A DNA stretch of 64,000 nucleotides, from the NCBI RefSeq assembly GCF_004804275.1, contig NZ_STGI01000002.1, positions 558,001 through 622,000 of the forward strand, read 5' to 3'. Shown one piece after another: positions 43,361 through 51,274 of this stretch (the first letter of the stretch is position 1; the number at the start of each line of letters is the position of its first letter). Both the position numbers and the translations under genes were made by a program. Source of the DNA: Herbaspirillum sp. ST 5-3. GTDB lineage: Bacteria > Pseudomonadota > Gammaproteobacteria > Burkholderiales > Burkholderiaceae_D. Below the pieces are notes generated by a model. The model saw only the letters and a list, made by a program, of their open reading frames with translations. It did not search any database and was not told the DNA's origin.

Positions 43361-43390
43361 AAAAGCCATCGCACGCGCGGTGGCTTTTTT
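43361..43390 (+). terminator. Terminator after the Fsr-like MFS gene
   Basis: AAAAGCCATCGC, ACGC loop, GCGGTGGCTTTTTT (one G-T pair): strong stem with T-run. Confidence 0.88.
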
Positions 43391-43446
43391 GTTGCCCGGC
43401 TCGCTTACAATTCTGTTTATTTGCTTTTCAATGACGGGAGAAGTCG

Positions 43447-43941
43447 ATGAGTTTTGCAACATGTGACATTTGCGATGCCAACGAAGACAAGATCGCTGCC
43501 GGCACGCTGGCCGTGCTGCCGCCGGTATTCCAGAAATTCGGCAAGCGTGCCGCGTTTTCAGGACAGGCCGTGACGCTGAAGGTATTTGAAGACAACGTGC
43601 TGGTGCGTTCCACGCTGGAGACGCCGGGCAATGGACGCGTACTGGTGGTGGACGGCGGCGGCAGCCTGCGTTGCGCGCTGGTCGGCGGCAATCTCGGCGT
43701 CCTGGCGGAGAAAAACGGCTGGGTCGGCATCATCGTCAATGGCTGCATCCGCGATTCGGAGGAAATCAACGCCTGTGACATCGGCGTGCGCGCGCTGGCA
43801 ACCCATCCGCAACGCAGTATCCGCAAGGGCGTCGGCGAGCGCGATATCGCCGTATCGATCGCCGGCGTGACCGTCAGGCCGGGCAACTGGATTTACGCCG
43901 ATGCAGATGGCGTGCTGGTTTCTGCCGAGGATCTGGCCTGA
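43447..43941 (+). CDS. RraA-family protein (RNase E regulator / HMG aldolase fold)
   Basis: 164-residue protein of the RraA fold, which includes inhibitors of RNase E and class II 4-hydroxy-4-methyl-2-oxoglutarate aldolases. [32 protein letters not shown] and [24 protein letters not shown] (in parts: [25 protein letters not shown]) are the family blocks. The GGNLG loop and the Arg-Asp pair (CIRD) that bind metal and substrate in the aldolases are present, so an enzymatic role is possible. It has a GGGAGAAG ribosome binding site. The crp-like gene follows after 8 bp, suggesting co-transcription. Confidence 0.88.
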   Translation: MSFATCDICDANEDKIAAGTLAVLPPVFQKFGKRAAFSGQAVTLKVFEDNVLVRSTLETPGNGRVLVVDGGGSLRCALVGGNLGVLAEKNGWVGIIVNGCIRDSEEINACDIGVRALATHPQRSIRKGVGERDIAVSIAGVTVRPGNWIYADADGVLVSAEDLA

Positions 43942-43949
43942 GCCGAGAG

Positions 43950-44609
43950 ATGAATATCACGCCGAGCGTGCTGTCCCAGCCTTTGCTGCAGTCGCTGCCG
44001 CCGCAGGTGCTGCAGCAGTTGTCGTCCCAACCCTTGATCGAATTGCCATCCGGAACGCAGGTGTTCGAGAAGAGTTCGGACTGTGCCGGCTTGCCGATCA
44101 TCCTGACGGGCAGTGTGCGGGTGTTCAAGCATCTCGCCAACGGCCGTCGCATCGAACTGTATCGGGTGACGCCGTCGGAACCCTGCATTCTTTCGCTGGG
44201 ATGCCTGCTCGGTGGCGGCCAATATCCGGCCAGCGGCATTACCTTCGGGCCGACGCACATGATCATGATGCCGTCCAGCCTGTTTTTGGAGTGCATGGCC
44301 TCGCATGCCGCATTTCGCACTGCCATGTTCCGTGCACTGGCAGATCGCCTGGTCAACACCATGGAGCTGGTCGAGGAAATCGCGACCTTGCGGCTGGATG
44401 TGCGACTGGCGGCGGCCTTGCTGGCCTACGAGGGCGGCACGCAGATCACGGTCACGCATCAGCAGCTTGCCGATGAGCTGGGCACGGTGCGCGAAATGAT
44501 CAGCCGCGTGCTTGACGATTTTGCGCATCAAGGACTGGTGATATTGGGACGAGGAAAGATTCAAATCGCCGATCCGGCCCGCTTGCGCGCGCTTGCCGGC
44601 GCCCGCTGA
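43950..44609 (+). CDS. Crp/Fnr-family transcription regulator
   Basis: 219-residue regulator. The N-terminal cyclic-nucleotide-like barrel (IELPSGTQVFEKSSDCAGLPIILTGSVRVFK, in parts: PIILTGSVRVFKHL) is followed by the dimer helix (FRALADRLVNTMELVEEIATLRLDVRLAAALL, in parts: FRALADRLVNTMELVEEI). The HTH is ITVTHQQLADELGTVREMISRVLDDF, with a recognition helix holding the Glu-x-x-Ser-Arg pattern of Crp/Fnr. It lacks the N-terminal cysteine cluster of FNR but has several internal cysteines (SDCAG, EPCILSLGC, LECMAS), so redox or thiol sensing is possible. A perfect Crp-type operator lies just downstream, before the DUF2892 gene. Confidence 0.88.
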   Translation: MNITPSVLSQPLLQSLPPQVLQQLSSQPLIELPSGTQVFEKSSDCAGLPIILTGSVRVFKHLANGRRIELYRVTPSEPCILSLGCLLGGGQYPASGITFGPTHMIMMPSSLFLECMASHAAFRTAMFRALADRLVNTMELVEEIATLRLDVRLAAALLAYEGGTQITVTHQQLADELGTVREMISRVLDDFAHQGLVILGRGKIQIADPARLRALAGAR

Positions 44610-44626
44610 TCGTCGCAAGCCGCGCT

Positions 44627-44670
44627 ATGTAACCTGAGTTACATACAAATCGCACTCACAGGCCTATTCT
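44627..44670 (+). promoter_or_regulatory. Crp/Fnr-type operator and class II promoter of the DUF2892 gene
   Basis: ATGTAAC-CTGA-GTTACAT (44627-44644) is a perfect 18-base inverted repeat in the TGTAAC...GTTACA style of Crp/Fnr regulators. A TATTCT -10 box lies at 44665-44670. With transcription starting about 7 bases further on, the operator centre falls at about -41.5, the standard class II activation position. Confidence 0.78.
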
Positions 44671-44701
44671 GGCCGGGTTCCCTCAATGAATGGAGAAAGC
44701 C

Positions 44702-44902
44702 ATGAATGCGAATGTCGGAAAAGCGGACAAGACGATAAGGCTGGTGCTTGCGGTCGCGCTGTTCAGCCTGTTTTTCTTCCTGCAAGGCGATGCCAAATGG
44801 TTCGGCCTGCTGGGATTCGTCCCGCTGCTCACCGCGCTGATGGGCTGGTGTCCGCTCTACACGCTGCTGGGAATCAACACCTGCAAGAGGCAGCTGCAAT
44901 AG
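44702..44902 (+). CDS. Small DUF2892 membrane protein
   Basis: 66-residue protein with two hydrophobic segments: IRLVLAVALFSLFFFLQ and a second one from WFGLLGFVPLLTALMG to the end. The family motif GWCPLYTLLGINTC carries two cysteines near the C-terminus, a DUF2892 hallmark (the membrane part of E. coli YgaP belongs here). Start ATG at 44702 has GGAG six bases upstream; an in-frame ATG 12 bases earlier overlaps that site. It is preceded by a Crp/Fnr operator at -41.5, so expression should depend on the neighbouring regulator. Role unknown; sulfur or redox stress is a reasonable guess. Confidence 0.85.
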   Translation: MNANVGKADKTIRLVLAVALFSLFFFLQGDAKWFGLLGFVPLLTALMGWCPLYTLLGINTCKRQLQ

Positions 44903-44904
44903 CC

Positions 44905-45825
44905 TCACAACAGTTCGATGCTGCGCAGATTCAGATAGCAGCTTTCCCTCGTGGTGCTGACAAAGTCGGCCAGGAAGGGCTTGGCCGACAGTTCCGGCAG
45001 GCAGGCGGCGTGCAGATGCCCGGTCAGGCCATCCGCGGTGATGCGCCGGGCCAGCACGTAATTGCGATCGAGGTAGTTCTGCGCTGCCCAAACAGGGAGG
45101 GTAGCGATGCCGCGCTTGCTCGCGACGAGCTGCAGCATCGCGACTGTCAATTCCGTCGTGCGGCGTTCCGCATTGACGCCGGCCGGCTTGAGTACCTGGC
45201 GCACGATATCGAGCATGTCGTCCGGCACCGGGTAGGTAATGAGCGTGTCCGTCGCGAAGTCTTCAGCGCTCAGATACTCGCGCGTGGCGAGCGCATGGTC
45301 CTTGGCCAGCAGCGCGATAATCTCAAAACGAAACAGCGGATGATAGTCCACCGTCTCATCCGGATCGACATCGGACACAATGGCCACGTCTGCCCGGCGG
45401 CTGTACAGCAAGCCCACCGGGTCGGCGTGGAAGCCTGACACGATATCCAGTTCCACCTCAGGCCAGCGACTGCGGAATACATCCATCGCGGGCATCAGCC
45501 AGTCGAAGCAGGTGTGGCACTCGACTGCGATCCGCAATTGCCCCGCCACTCCTTGCGCCATGCGTACCAGATCGCGCTCCGCATTTTCCACCTGCGGCAG
45601 CACGGCATCCGCCAGCTTCAACAGCCGTTCGCCGGCGGGCGTAAAGCGGACCGGCACCGATTTGCGCTCGAACAGCGGCACGCCGTGGTGATCTTCCAGT
45701 TGCTTGAGTTGATGCGACAAGGCCGATTGCGTGACGTTGAGCAAGGTCGCTGCTCGCAACAGATTGCCCGCTTCGCGCAGCGCTAGCAGGGTTTTCAGGT
45801 GTCGCAGTTCAAGGATGGATTGCAT
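44905..45825 (-). CDS. metR: LysR-type regulator MetR
   Basis: 306-residue activator of methionine genes that responds to homocysteine. The N-terminal HTH is LELRHLKTLLALREAGNLLRAATLLNVTQSALSHQLKQLE (in parts: AATLLNVTQSALSHQLKQLE), then FERKSVPVRFTPAGERLL. The effector domain shows LRIAVECHTCFDWLMPAMD, a stretch that is distinctive for MetR, and FHADPVGLLYSRRADVAIVSD. It is divergent from metE across 102 bp, the classical arrangement, and a consensus MetR box sits right at its own 5' end. Confidence 0.94.
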   Translation of the reverse strand: MQSILELRHLKTLLALREAGNLLRAATLLNVTQSALSHQLKQLEDHHGVPLFERKSVPVRFTPAGERLLKLADAVLPQVENAERDLVRMAQGVAGQLRIAVECHTCFDWLMPAMDVFRSRWPEVELDIVSGFHADPVGLLYSRRADVAIVSDVDPDETVDYHPLFRFEIIALLAKDHALATREYLSAEDFATDTLITYPVPDDMLDIVRQVLKPAGVNAERRTTELTVAMLQLVASKRGIATLPVWAAQNYLDRNYVLARRITADGLTGHLHAACLPELSAKPFLADFVSTTRESCYLNLRSIELL

Positions 45826-45827
45826 TA

Positions 45828-45840
45828 TGAATAAAATTCA
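45828..45840. promoter_or_regulatory. MetR box in the metR-metE intergenic region
   Basis: TGAATAAAATTCA, a perfect match to the MetR consensus TGAA-N5-TTCA, 2 bases from the metR start and about 90 bp before metE. A second, wider inverted repeat ATGATTC (45843-45849) / GAATCAT (45866-45872) lies beside it and may be part of the same control region. Confidence 0.82.
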
Positions 45841-45927
45841 AGATGATTCTTAAAATATATCGTTTGAATCATAAATGAGCATGCGTCAACATGGCAAGCC
45901 TCAAGATCACTTATTGGAGAGCATGTC

Positions 45928-48231
45928 ATGGCATTGGCGCATACCCTGGGTTTTCCGCGCATCGGCGCGCAGCGCGAGCTGAAATTCGCCTTGGAGTCGT
46001 TCTGGCGCGGTGAAACGGATGAAGCCGCCTTGCAGGAAGCCGGGCATATGCTGCGCGAGCGCCACTGGACTGCGCAAGCCGGGGCCGGGCTGGATTGGGT
46101 CAGCGTCGGCGACTTCGCCTGGTACGACCAGATTCTGAACATGCTGGCGCTGCTCGGTGCGATTCCGTCGCGTTTCGGGCTCGATCCGGCGCGCCTGAGT
46201 TTGTCCGACTATTTCACGATGGCGCGCGGCAGCAGCGAACACTTCGCGATGGAAATGACGAAGTGGTTCGACACCAATTACCACTATCTGGTCCCGGAGT
46301 GGACGTCCGACCTGCGCTTTGACGGCGGCGTCGATTGGCTGTTCGATGAAATCGTCGAGGCGCGGGCGCAAGGGCATCGCGTCAAGCCCGTGCTGGTCGG
46401 GCCGCTAACGCTGCTGTATCTCGGCAAGATCAAATCCGGGCTGACGCACAAGCTTGACCTGTTGCCGCGCGTGGTCGCCGCTTACCAGAAGGTCTTGCGT
46501 CGCTTGCAGAGCATCGGCGTGGAGTGGGTGCAGATTGACGAGCCCATTCTCGCGCTTGAACTGGATGCGTCATGGCGTCATGCGTTTGCGCCCACCTATG
46601 CGGCACTGAAAGCCGCATCGCCCTCCATGTTGCTTGCCACGTACTTCGACGATGTGAGCGAGCATGCAGAACTGTTGCGCGATTTGCCGGTCGACGGCGT
46701 TCACCTCGATTTCGTGCGCGGACCCGAGCAGTTGCAACGCTTTCTGACCGATTGGCCGTCGGACCGTGTGCTCTCCGCCGGGATTGTCGACGGACGCAAC
46801 ATATGGCGTGCCGATCTCGACGCCGCACTGGCAAAGCTGGAGTCCCTGCACAGCGCGCTGGGCGAGCGTCTCTGGGTGGCGCCAAGCTGTTCGCTGCTGC
46901 ACGTACCGGTCGATCTGGCGCAGGAAACCGCGCTGGATGACGAACTCAAGGGCTGGCTGGCGTTCGCCACGCAAAAGCTGGATGAGGTCGTCGTACTCAA
47001 GCGCGCACTGAATGAAGGGATCGAACCTGTCGAATCACAGTTCGCTGCTGCGCGCGCTGCGATTGCTACTCGCATGACATCGCCGAGGACTCGAAATGCG
47101 ATCGTGCAAAAGCGACTTGCTGCCGTGACAGACGCCGATGCACAACGCCAGTCCGCGTTCGGCACTCGCGCGCCAAAGCAGCAGGCGAGATGGAAGCTGC
47201 CGCTGTTTCCCACCACGACCATTGGCTCCTTTCCACAAACGAAGGAAATCCGGCAAGCGCGCGCCGCATATAAACGCGGTGGCATTGGACATCTCGATTA
47301 CCTGAATCGGATGCGCGAAGAAATCCGCGTGGCCGTGCAGGAGCAGGAGGAGCTGGGGCTCGACGTGCTGGTGCATGGAGAGCCTGAGCGCAACGACATG
47401 GTCGAATATTTCGGCGAACAGTTGTGGGGCTTCGGCTTCACCGCCAACGGTTGGGTGCAGAGCTACGGCTCGCGCTGCGTGAAGCCGCCTTTCATCTACG
47501 GCGATGTGTATCGACCCGAGCCGATGACGGTCGGCTGGAGCCACTTCGCGCAATCTCTCACCGAAAAGCCGATGAAGGGCATGCTGACCGGACCGGTCAC
47601 GATGCTGCAATGGTCGTTCGTGCGCGATGACCAGCCGCGCGAAACGACGGCATTGCAGATTGCGCTGGCCTTGCGTGAAGAAGTGTGCGACCTGGAGCAG
47701 GCCGGCATCGGCATGATCCAGATCGACGAACCGGCCTTCCGCGAAGGGCTGCCGCTGAAGCAGCGCAATTGGCCGCACTATCTCGAATGGGCGGTGCGGG
47801 CATTCCAGGTCAGTGCATCGGGCGTATCGGATGAAACGCAGATCCACACCCACATGTGCTATTCCGAGTTCAACGACATCCTTCCGTGGATTGCCGCGAT
47901 GGACGCGGACGTGATCACCATCGAGACTTCACGCTCGGACATGGAGTTGCTCGAAGGTTTCGGCGAATTCGCCTATCCGAACGATATCGGTCCGGGGGTG
48001 TATGACATCCATTCGCCGCGCATTCCTCGCGCCGAGGAAATGATGTGGCTGTTGCGGAAGGCGAGGGAAGTCATTCCGGATGCGCGTCTGTGGGTCAACC
48101 CGGATTGCGGACTCAAGACGCGTGGCTGGCCTGAAACGCGCGAGGCTTTGTCGTGCATGGTCCGCGCCGCGCGGGAACTTCGACAAATGGTTGACGCGGG
48201 GCAGGGCGAAGCGCTTGCCGGATCGGCCTGA
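45928..48231 (+). CDS. metE: Cobalamin-independent methionine synthase MetE
   Basis: Zinc enzyme of 767 residues transferring a methyl group from 5-methyltetrahydropteroyl-triglutamate to homocysteine. The N-terminal barrel begins [17 protein letters not shown]. The C-terminal barrel has [32 protein letters not shown] and [17 protein letters not shown]. The zinc ligands lie in [13 protein letters not shown] (His and Cys), [13 protein letters not shown] (Glu) and [11 protein letters not shown] (Cys). Under MetR control by position. It is convergent with the histidine-rich transporter gene, 8 bp away. Confidence 0.96.
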   Translation: MALAHTLGFPRIGAQRELKFALESFWRGETDEAALQEAGHMLRERHWTAQAGAGLDWVSVGDFAWYDQILNMLALLGAIPSRFGLDPARLSLSDYFTMARGSSEHFAMEMTKWFDTNYHYLVPEWTSDLRFDGGVDWLFDEIVEARAQGHRVKPVLVGPLTLLYLGKIKSGLTHKLDLLPRVVAAYQKVLRRLQSIGVEWVQIDEPILALELDASWRHAFAPTYAALKAASPSMLLATYFDDVSEHAELLRDLPVDGVHLDFVRGPEQLQRFLTDWPSDRVLSAGIVDGRNIWRADLDAALAKLESLHSALGERLWVAPSCSLLHVPVDLAQETALDDELKGWLAFATQKLDEVVVLKRALNEGIEPVESQFAAARAAIATRMTSPRTRNAIVQKRLAAVTDADAQRQSAFGTRAPKQQARWKLPLFPTTTIGSFPQTKEIRQARAAYKRGGIGHLDYLNRMREEIRVAVQEQEELGLDVLVHGEPERNDMVEYFGEQLWGFGFTANGWVQSYGSRCVKPPFIYGDVYRPEPMTVGWSHFAQSLTEKPMKGMLTGPVTMLQWSFVRDDQPRETTALQIALALREEVCDLEQAGIGMIQIDEPAFREGLPLKQRNWPHYLEWAVRAFQVSASGVSDETQIHTHMCYSEFNDILPWIAAMDADVITIETSRSDMELLEGFGEFAYPNDIGPGVYDIHSPRIPRAEEMMWLLRKAREVIPDARLWVNPDCGLKTRGWPETREALSCMVRAARELRQMVDAGQGEALAGSA

Positions 48232-48239
48232 ACGCGCAG

Positions 48240-49298
48240 TCAATGAGGATGCCGATGGTGAATATCCGGAAAGTGGGAATGGCTATGCACCAGCGGCTCG
48301 TGTTCATGCGGATGCGTATGCGGCTCCTTGCCGTCCCAAGAGAAGTCATGTAAATGCTGATGATGCGCATCGTGGCTGTGCGCATGCGTGTGCGACAGCC
48401 GCGTGTGGGTGTGCATGTGATTGTGGGTTTCGGTCAAATGCAGCCAGATGCCGATCACCATCAGCGCGGCCGCTATCCAGAAAGTCGGTTCCGGCCGTTC
48501 GCCGAGCATCAGCATGGCAATCAACGCACCGGCAAATGGTGCGGTTGAAAAGTACGCGCCAGTGCGTGCGGTGCCCAGATGACGCAGCGCCAGCACGAAC
48601 AGGACGAGGCTGAGCCCGTAGCCGGAAAAGCCGATGACGCCCGCTGCGGCAAACTCGACTGGCGCGGGAAAGGGCAATCCGAGCCACCACAATGCGAATG
48701 ACAGATTGACCGCGCCCGCAGCCAATCCTTTCACTGTGGCGATCTGAACCGCATCGCTGGCCGACACCTTGCGCGTCAGGTTGTTGTCGATCGCCCAGCA
48801 CAGGCAGGCTGCCACCACGCACAAGGCTCCCCAGGACGCATCCAGCGATTGCCCGAACGCGCTTCCGCCTGTCAGCAACGCGCCGGCGCAAATGATCAAT
48901 ATCATGCCGATGAAGATGCGCCGGTCGAAGTGCTCGCGGAAGACGAACCAGGCAAGCAATGCCGTGAACACGCCTTCCATGTTCAAAAGCAGCGACGCCG
49001 ACGCACCGCTCACATAGCGGAGTCCCGTCATCAGCAGCACGGGACCGACTATTCCACCGGCAAATACTGCGCCCGCCAGCCAGGGCAGGTCGGTTGCCGT
49101 AAGCGAAGCGCCTGCTCCGCCAGCGCGCCGGAGCAGGCGGCGCACCATGAGCCACGCACTCAAGCCGATGCCGCTGCCGAGGTACAGCAGCGCGGCCAGC
49201 AAGACCGGCTCAATCTGCCCGATCATCAGCTTGGCAAATGGCGTGCTGGCGCCAAACAAAAGCGCGGCAAGCAATGCGTAAGGAATGCCTGGGTTCAT
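48240..49298 (-). CDS. EamA/DMT-family transporter with histidine-rich C-terminal tail
   Basis: 352-residue inner-membrane protein with ten hydrophobic segments in two EamA repeats (IPYALLAALLFGASTPFAKLMIG ... GLRYVSGASASLLLNMEGVFTALLAWFVFREHFDRR, in parts: LLLNMEGVFTALLAWF; later AVNLSFALWWLGLPF). After the last segment (FWIAAALMVIGIWLHL) comes a tail of about 60 residues with roughly 23 histidines, in THNHMHTHTRLSHTHAHSH and PHTHPHEHEP-like runs. Such tails bind Zn, Ni or Co, so a metal-linked role is likely, though EamA proteins usually carry metabolites. Start is ATG 49298; a longer frame lacks similarity. Confidence 0.85.
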   Translation of the reverse strand: MNPGIPYALLAALLFGASTPFAKLMIGQIEPVLLAALLYLGSGIGLSAWLMVRRLLRRAGGAGASLTATDLPWLAGAVFAGGIVGPVLLMTGLRYVSGASASLLLNMEGVFTALLAWFVFREHFDRRIFIGMILIICAGALLTGGSAFGQSLDASWGALCVVAACLCWAIDNNLTRKVSASDAVQIATVKGLAAGAVNLSFALWWLGLPFPAPVEFAAAGVIGFSGYGLSLVLFVLALRHLGTARTGAYFSTAPFAGALIAMLMLGERPEPTFWIAAALMVIGIWLHLTETHNHMHTHTRLSHTHAHSHDAHHQHLHDFSWDGKEPHTHPHEHEPLVHSHSHFPDIHHRHPH

Positions 49299-49535
49299 GG
49301 TATAGGGGGGCGGTCGTTCTGTCGGCTTCCATTGTATTCGCATCAAGAATCCATGCCGTGAAGAAGGCTGCCTACGATAGATGTGAGGCGGCGCAACGGA
49401 CGCAGTTCCCTTAATGTCATGGTCTGGCGGCGCGGCCAGCACCGAAGACCAGTGCCGACAGGAATCGGAATATTGAAGCGGAGATGCGTATTCAAGAAGG
49501 CATGTACCCGAGCATGAGCTTAATTCAGGTCAAGT

Positions 49536-49634
49536 TTTCATATTGCGAAATTTACGTTTCGTATCGCGAAAAACTCCGACGCAGAGCATCACAATCTTGT
49601 TTCATTTTAAGAAAAAACATTTCATATCGCAAAA
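49536..49634. promoter_or_regulatory. Array of phased operator-like repeats upstream of aceA
   Basis: Consensus TTTCRTATYGCRAAA. Copies: 49536-49550 TTTCATATTGCGAAA; 49557-49571 TTTCGTATCGCGAAA; 49620-49634 TTTCATATCGCAAAA; and a weaker one (12 of 15) at 49600-49614, TTTCATTTTAAGAAA. The strong copies are 21 and 63 bp apart, i.e. 2 and 6 helical turns. Each has inverted TTTC/GAAA-like ends, so a dimeric regulator probably binds. The regulator is not identified in the window. Confidence 0.72.
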
Positions 49635-49681
49635 CACAACAATTAAGCCATTGAAAAGTAAAGAATTAATTTTGGTTATAT

Positions 49682-49695
49682 GTCTTATATAAGAC
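49682..49695. promoter_or_regulatory. Palindrome between the repeat array and aceA
   Basis: GTCTTATATAAGAC, a perfect 14-base palindrome about 85 bp before the aceA start. It contains TATA elements that could be part of the promoter -10 region; it could also be a second regulator site. Confidence 0.5.
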
Positions 49696-49778
49696 CTTGT
49701 TGCCTCGCAAAAAAGCGCATATTATTCCCCCATCGAGTTTTCTTTTTCTTTTCACCGGTTTTACCAAGGAGAATAACC

Positions 49779-51089
49779 ATGGCATCTCGCGAACAGCAAA
49801 TTCAGGCATTGCTCAAGGACTGGGCTGAAAACCCGCGCTGGAAAGGCATCAAGCGTAACTACACCGCGGAAGACGTTGTCCGTCTGCGCGGATCCATGCC
49901 GATCGAGCACACGCTGGCCAAGCGCGGCGCAGAGAAGCTGTGGGAAAAGATCAACGGCGGCGCCAAGAAGGGCTATGTGAACGCCTTCGGTGCGATCAGC
50001 GCCGGTCAAGCGATGCAACAGGCCAAGGCTGGCCTGGAAGCTGTGTACCTCTCCGGCTGGCAAGTCGCTGCCGACGGCAACACCTCTGAAACCATGTATC
50101 CCGACCAGTCGCTGTACGCCTACGACTCCGTGCCGACCATGGTTCGCCGCATCAACAACACCTTCAAGCGCGCAGACGAAATTCAATGGTCGCGTGGCGT
50201 GAACCCGGGCGATGAAGGCTTCATCGACTACTTCCTGCCGATCGTGGCTGACGCTGAAGCCGGTTTCGGCGGCGTGCTGAACGCCTTCGAACTGATGAAG
50301 AACATGATCACCGCTGGCGCAGCCGGCGTGCACTTCGAAGACCAGCTGGCTGCAGTGAAGAAGTGCGGCCACATGGGCGGCAAGGTGCTGGTTCCGACGC
50401 AAGAAGCAATCGAGAAGCTGGTTGCTGCACGTTTCGCAGCCGACGTCATGGGCGTGCCGACCATCGTTCTGGCACGTACCGATGCTGAAGCAGCAAACCT
50501 GATCACGTCCGACCACGACGCCAACGACAAGCCGTTCCTGACCGGCGAGCGTACCCAGGAAGGCTTCTACCGCGTCAAGAACGGTCTGGAGCAAGCCATC
50601 AGCCGCGGCGTTGCCTACGCTCCGTACGCTGACCTGGTATGGTGCGAAACCGGCACGCCGGATCTGGGCTTTGCCCGCGAATTCGCGCAAGCCGTGCACG
50701 CTGCATGCCCGGGCAAGCTGCTGTCCTACAATTGCTCGCCGTCCTTCAACTGGAAGAAGAACCTGGACGACAAGACGATCGCTCAATTCCAGGACAAGCT
50801 GTCCGAACTGGGCTACAAGTATCAGTTCATCACGCTGGCAGGCATCCATATCAACTGGTTCAACACCTTCCAGTTCGCGCATGCATACGCTCGCGGCGAA
50901 GGCATGAAGCACTACGTCAACATGGTGCAGGAGCCGGAATTCGCAGCACGCGAAAAGGGTTACACCTTCGTGTCGCACCAGCAGGAAGTTGGCGCTGGCT
51001 ACTTCGACGAAGTGACCACCGTGATCCAGGGCGGTTCGTCTTCCGTGAAGGCACTGACCGGTTCGACCGAAGAAGAGCAGTTCCACTGA
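49779..51089 (+). CDS. aceA: Isocitrate lyase
   Basis: Glyoxylate-shunt enzyme cleaving isocitrate to glyoxylate and succinate, needed for growth on acetate and fatty acids. 436 residues. [30 protein letters not shown] (in parts: [12 protein letters not shown]) and [24 protein letters not shown], containing the catalytic KKCGH motif, identify it. [20 protein letters not shown] and [16 protein letters not shown] are also conserved. Start is ATG 49779 after AAGGAGAAT; the open frame upstream crosses the promoter and is not real. Strong, even codon choice suggests high expression. Two hairpins follow. Confidence 0.96.
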   Translation: MASREQQIQALLKDWAENPRWKGIKRNYTAEDVVRLRGSMPIEHTLAKRGAEKLWEKINGGAKKGYVNAFGAISAGQAMQQAKAGLEAVYLSGWQVAADGNTSETMYPDQSLYAYDSVPTMVRRINNTFKRADEIQWSRGVNPGDEGFIDYFLPIVADAEAGFGGVLNAFELMKNMITAGAAGVHFEDQLAAVKKCGHMGGKVLVPTQEAIEKLVAARFAADVMGVPTIVLARTDAEAANLITSDHDANDKPFLTGERTQEGFYRVKNGLEQAISRGVAYAPYADLVWCETGTPDLGFAREFAQAVHAACPGKLLSYNCSPSFNWKKNLDDKTIAQFQDKLSELGYKYQFITLAGIHINWFNTFQFAHAYARGEGMKHYVNMVQEPEFAAREKGYTFVSHQQEVGAGYFDEVTTVIQGGSSSVKALTGSTEEEQFH

Positions 51090-51112
51090 TCTGCCTGATC
51101 TTCCTGAGGGGC

Positions 51113-51128
51113 GGCCGCTTCGGCGGCC
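51113..51128 (+). terminator. UUCG-capped hairpin after aceA
   Basis: GGCCGC-TTCG-GCGGCC, a very stable tetraloop hairpin 24 bases after the stop, lacking a T-run. Probably protects the mRNA 3' end ahead of the terminator at 51161. Confidence 0.6.
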
Positions 51129-51160
51129 GGAATAAGCCTCGGGTGTGGCCAGGTTGTACA

Positions 51161-51198
51161 AAGACCCCGTCTTTTTCGAAAGGCGGGGTCTTTTGTTT
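51161..51198. terminator. Rho-independent terminator of aceA
   Basis: AAGACCCCG pairs with CGGGGTCTT; the interior forms CTTT-TTCG-AAAG, followed by TTTTGTTTT. Strong terminator between convergent aceA and the HD-GYP gene. Confidence 0.88.
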
Positions 51199-51274
51199 TG
51201 GGGGTGGGATATTCGCCTGCCGTTCCAGGCGCATGGCGGGATTGCCCGGCTTGCTGCTTGAGACGCCAGGCCGG

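Larger units (their letters stand above)
49299..49778. other. Regulatory region upstream of aceA, no gene seen
   Basis: About 480 bases between the divergent transporter and aceA. The left half (49299-49530) shows nothing convincing. The right half is AT-rich and contains three strong and one weaker copy of a 15-base repeat (49536-49634), a perfect palindrome at 49682-49695 and an AAGGAGAAT ribosome binding site at about 49766-49774. Confidence 0.6.

Noticed and set aside
49761-51161. Open frame of about 466 codons on the minus strand
   Set aside because: Antisense to aceA, extending through its terminator; no plausible start signal.
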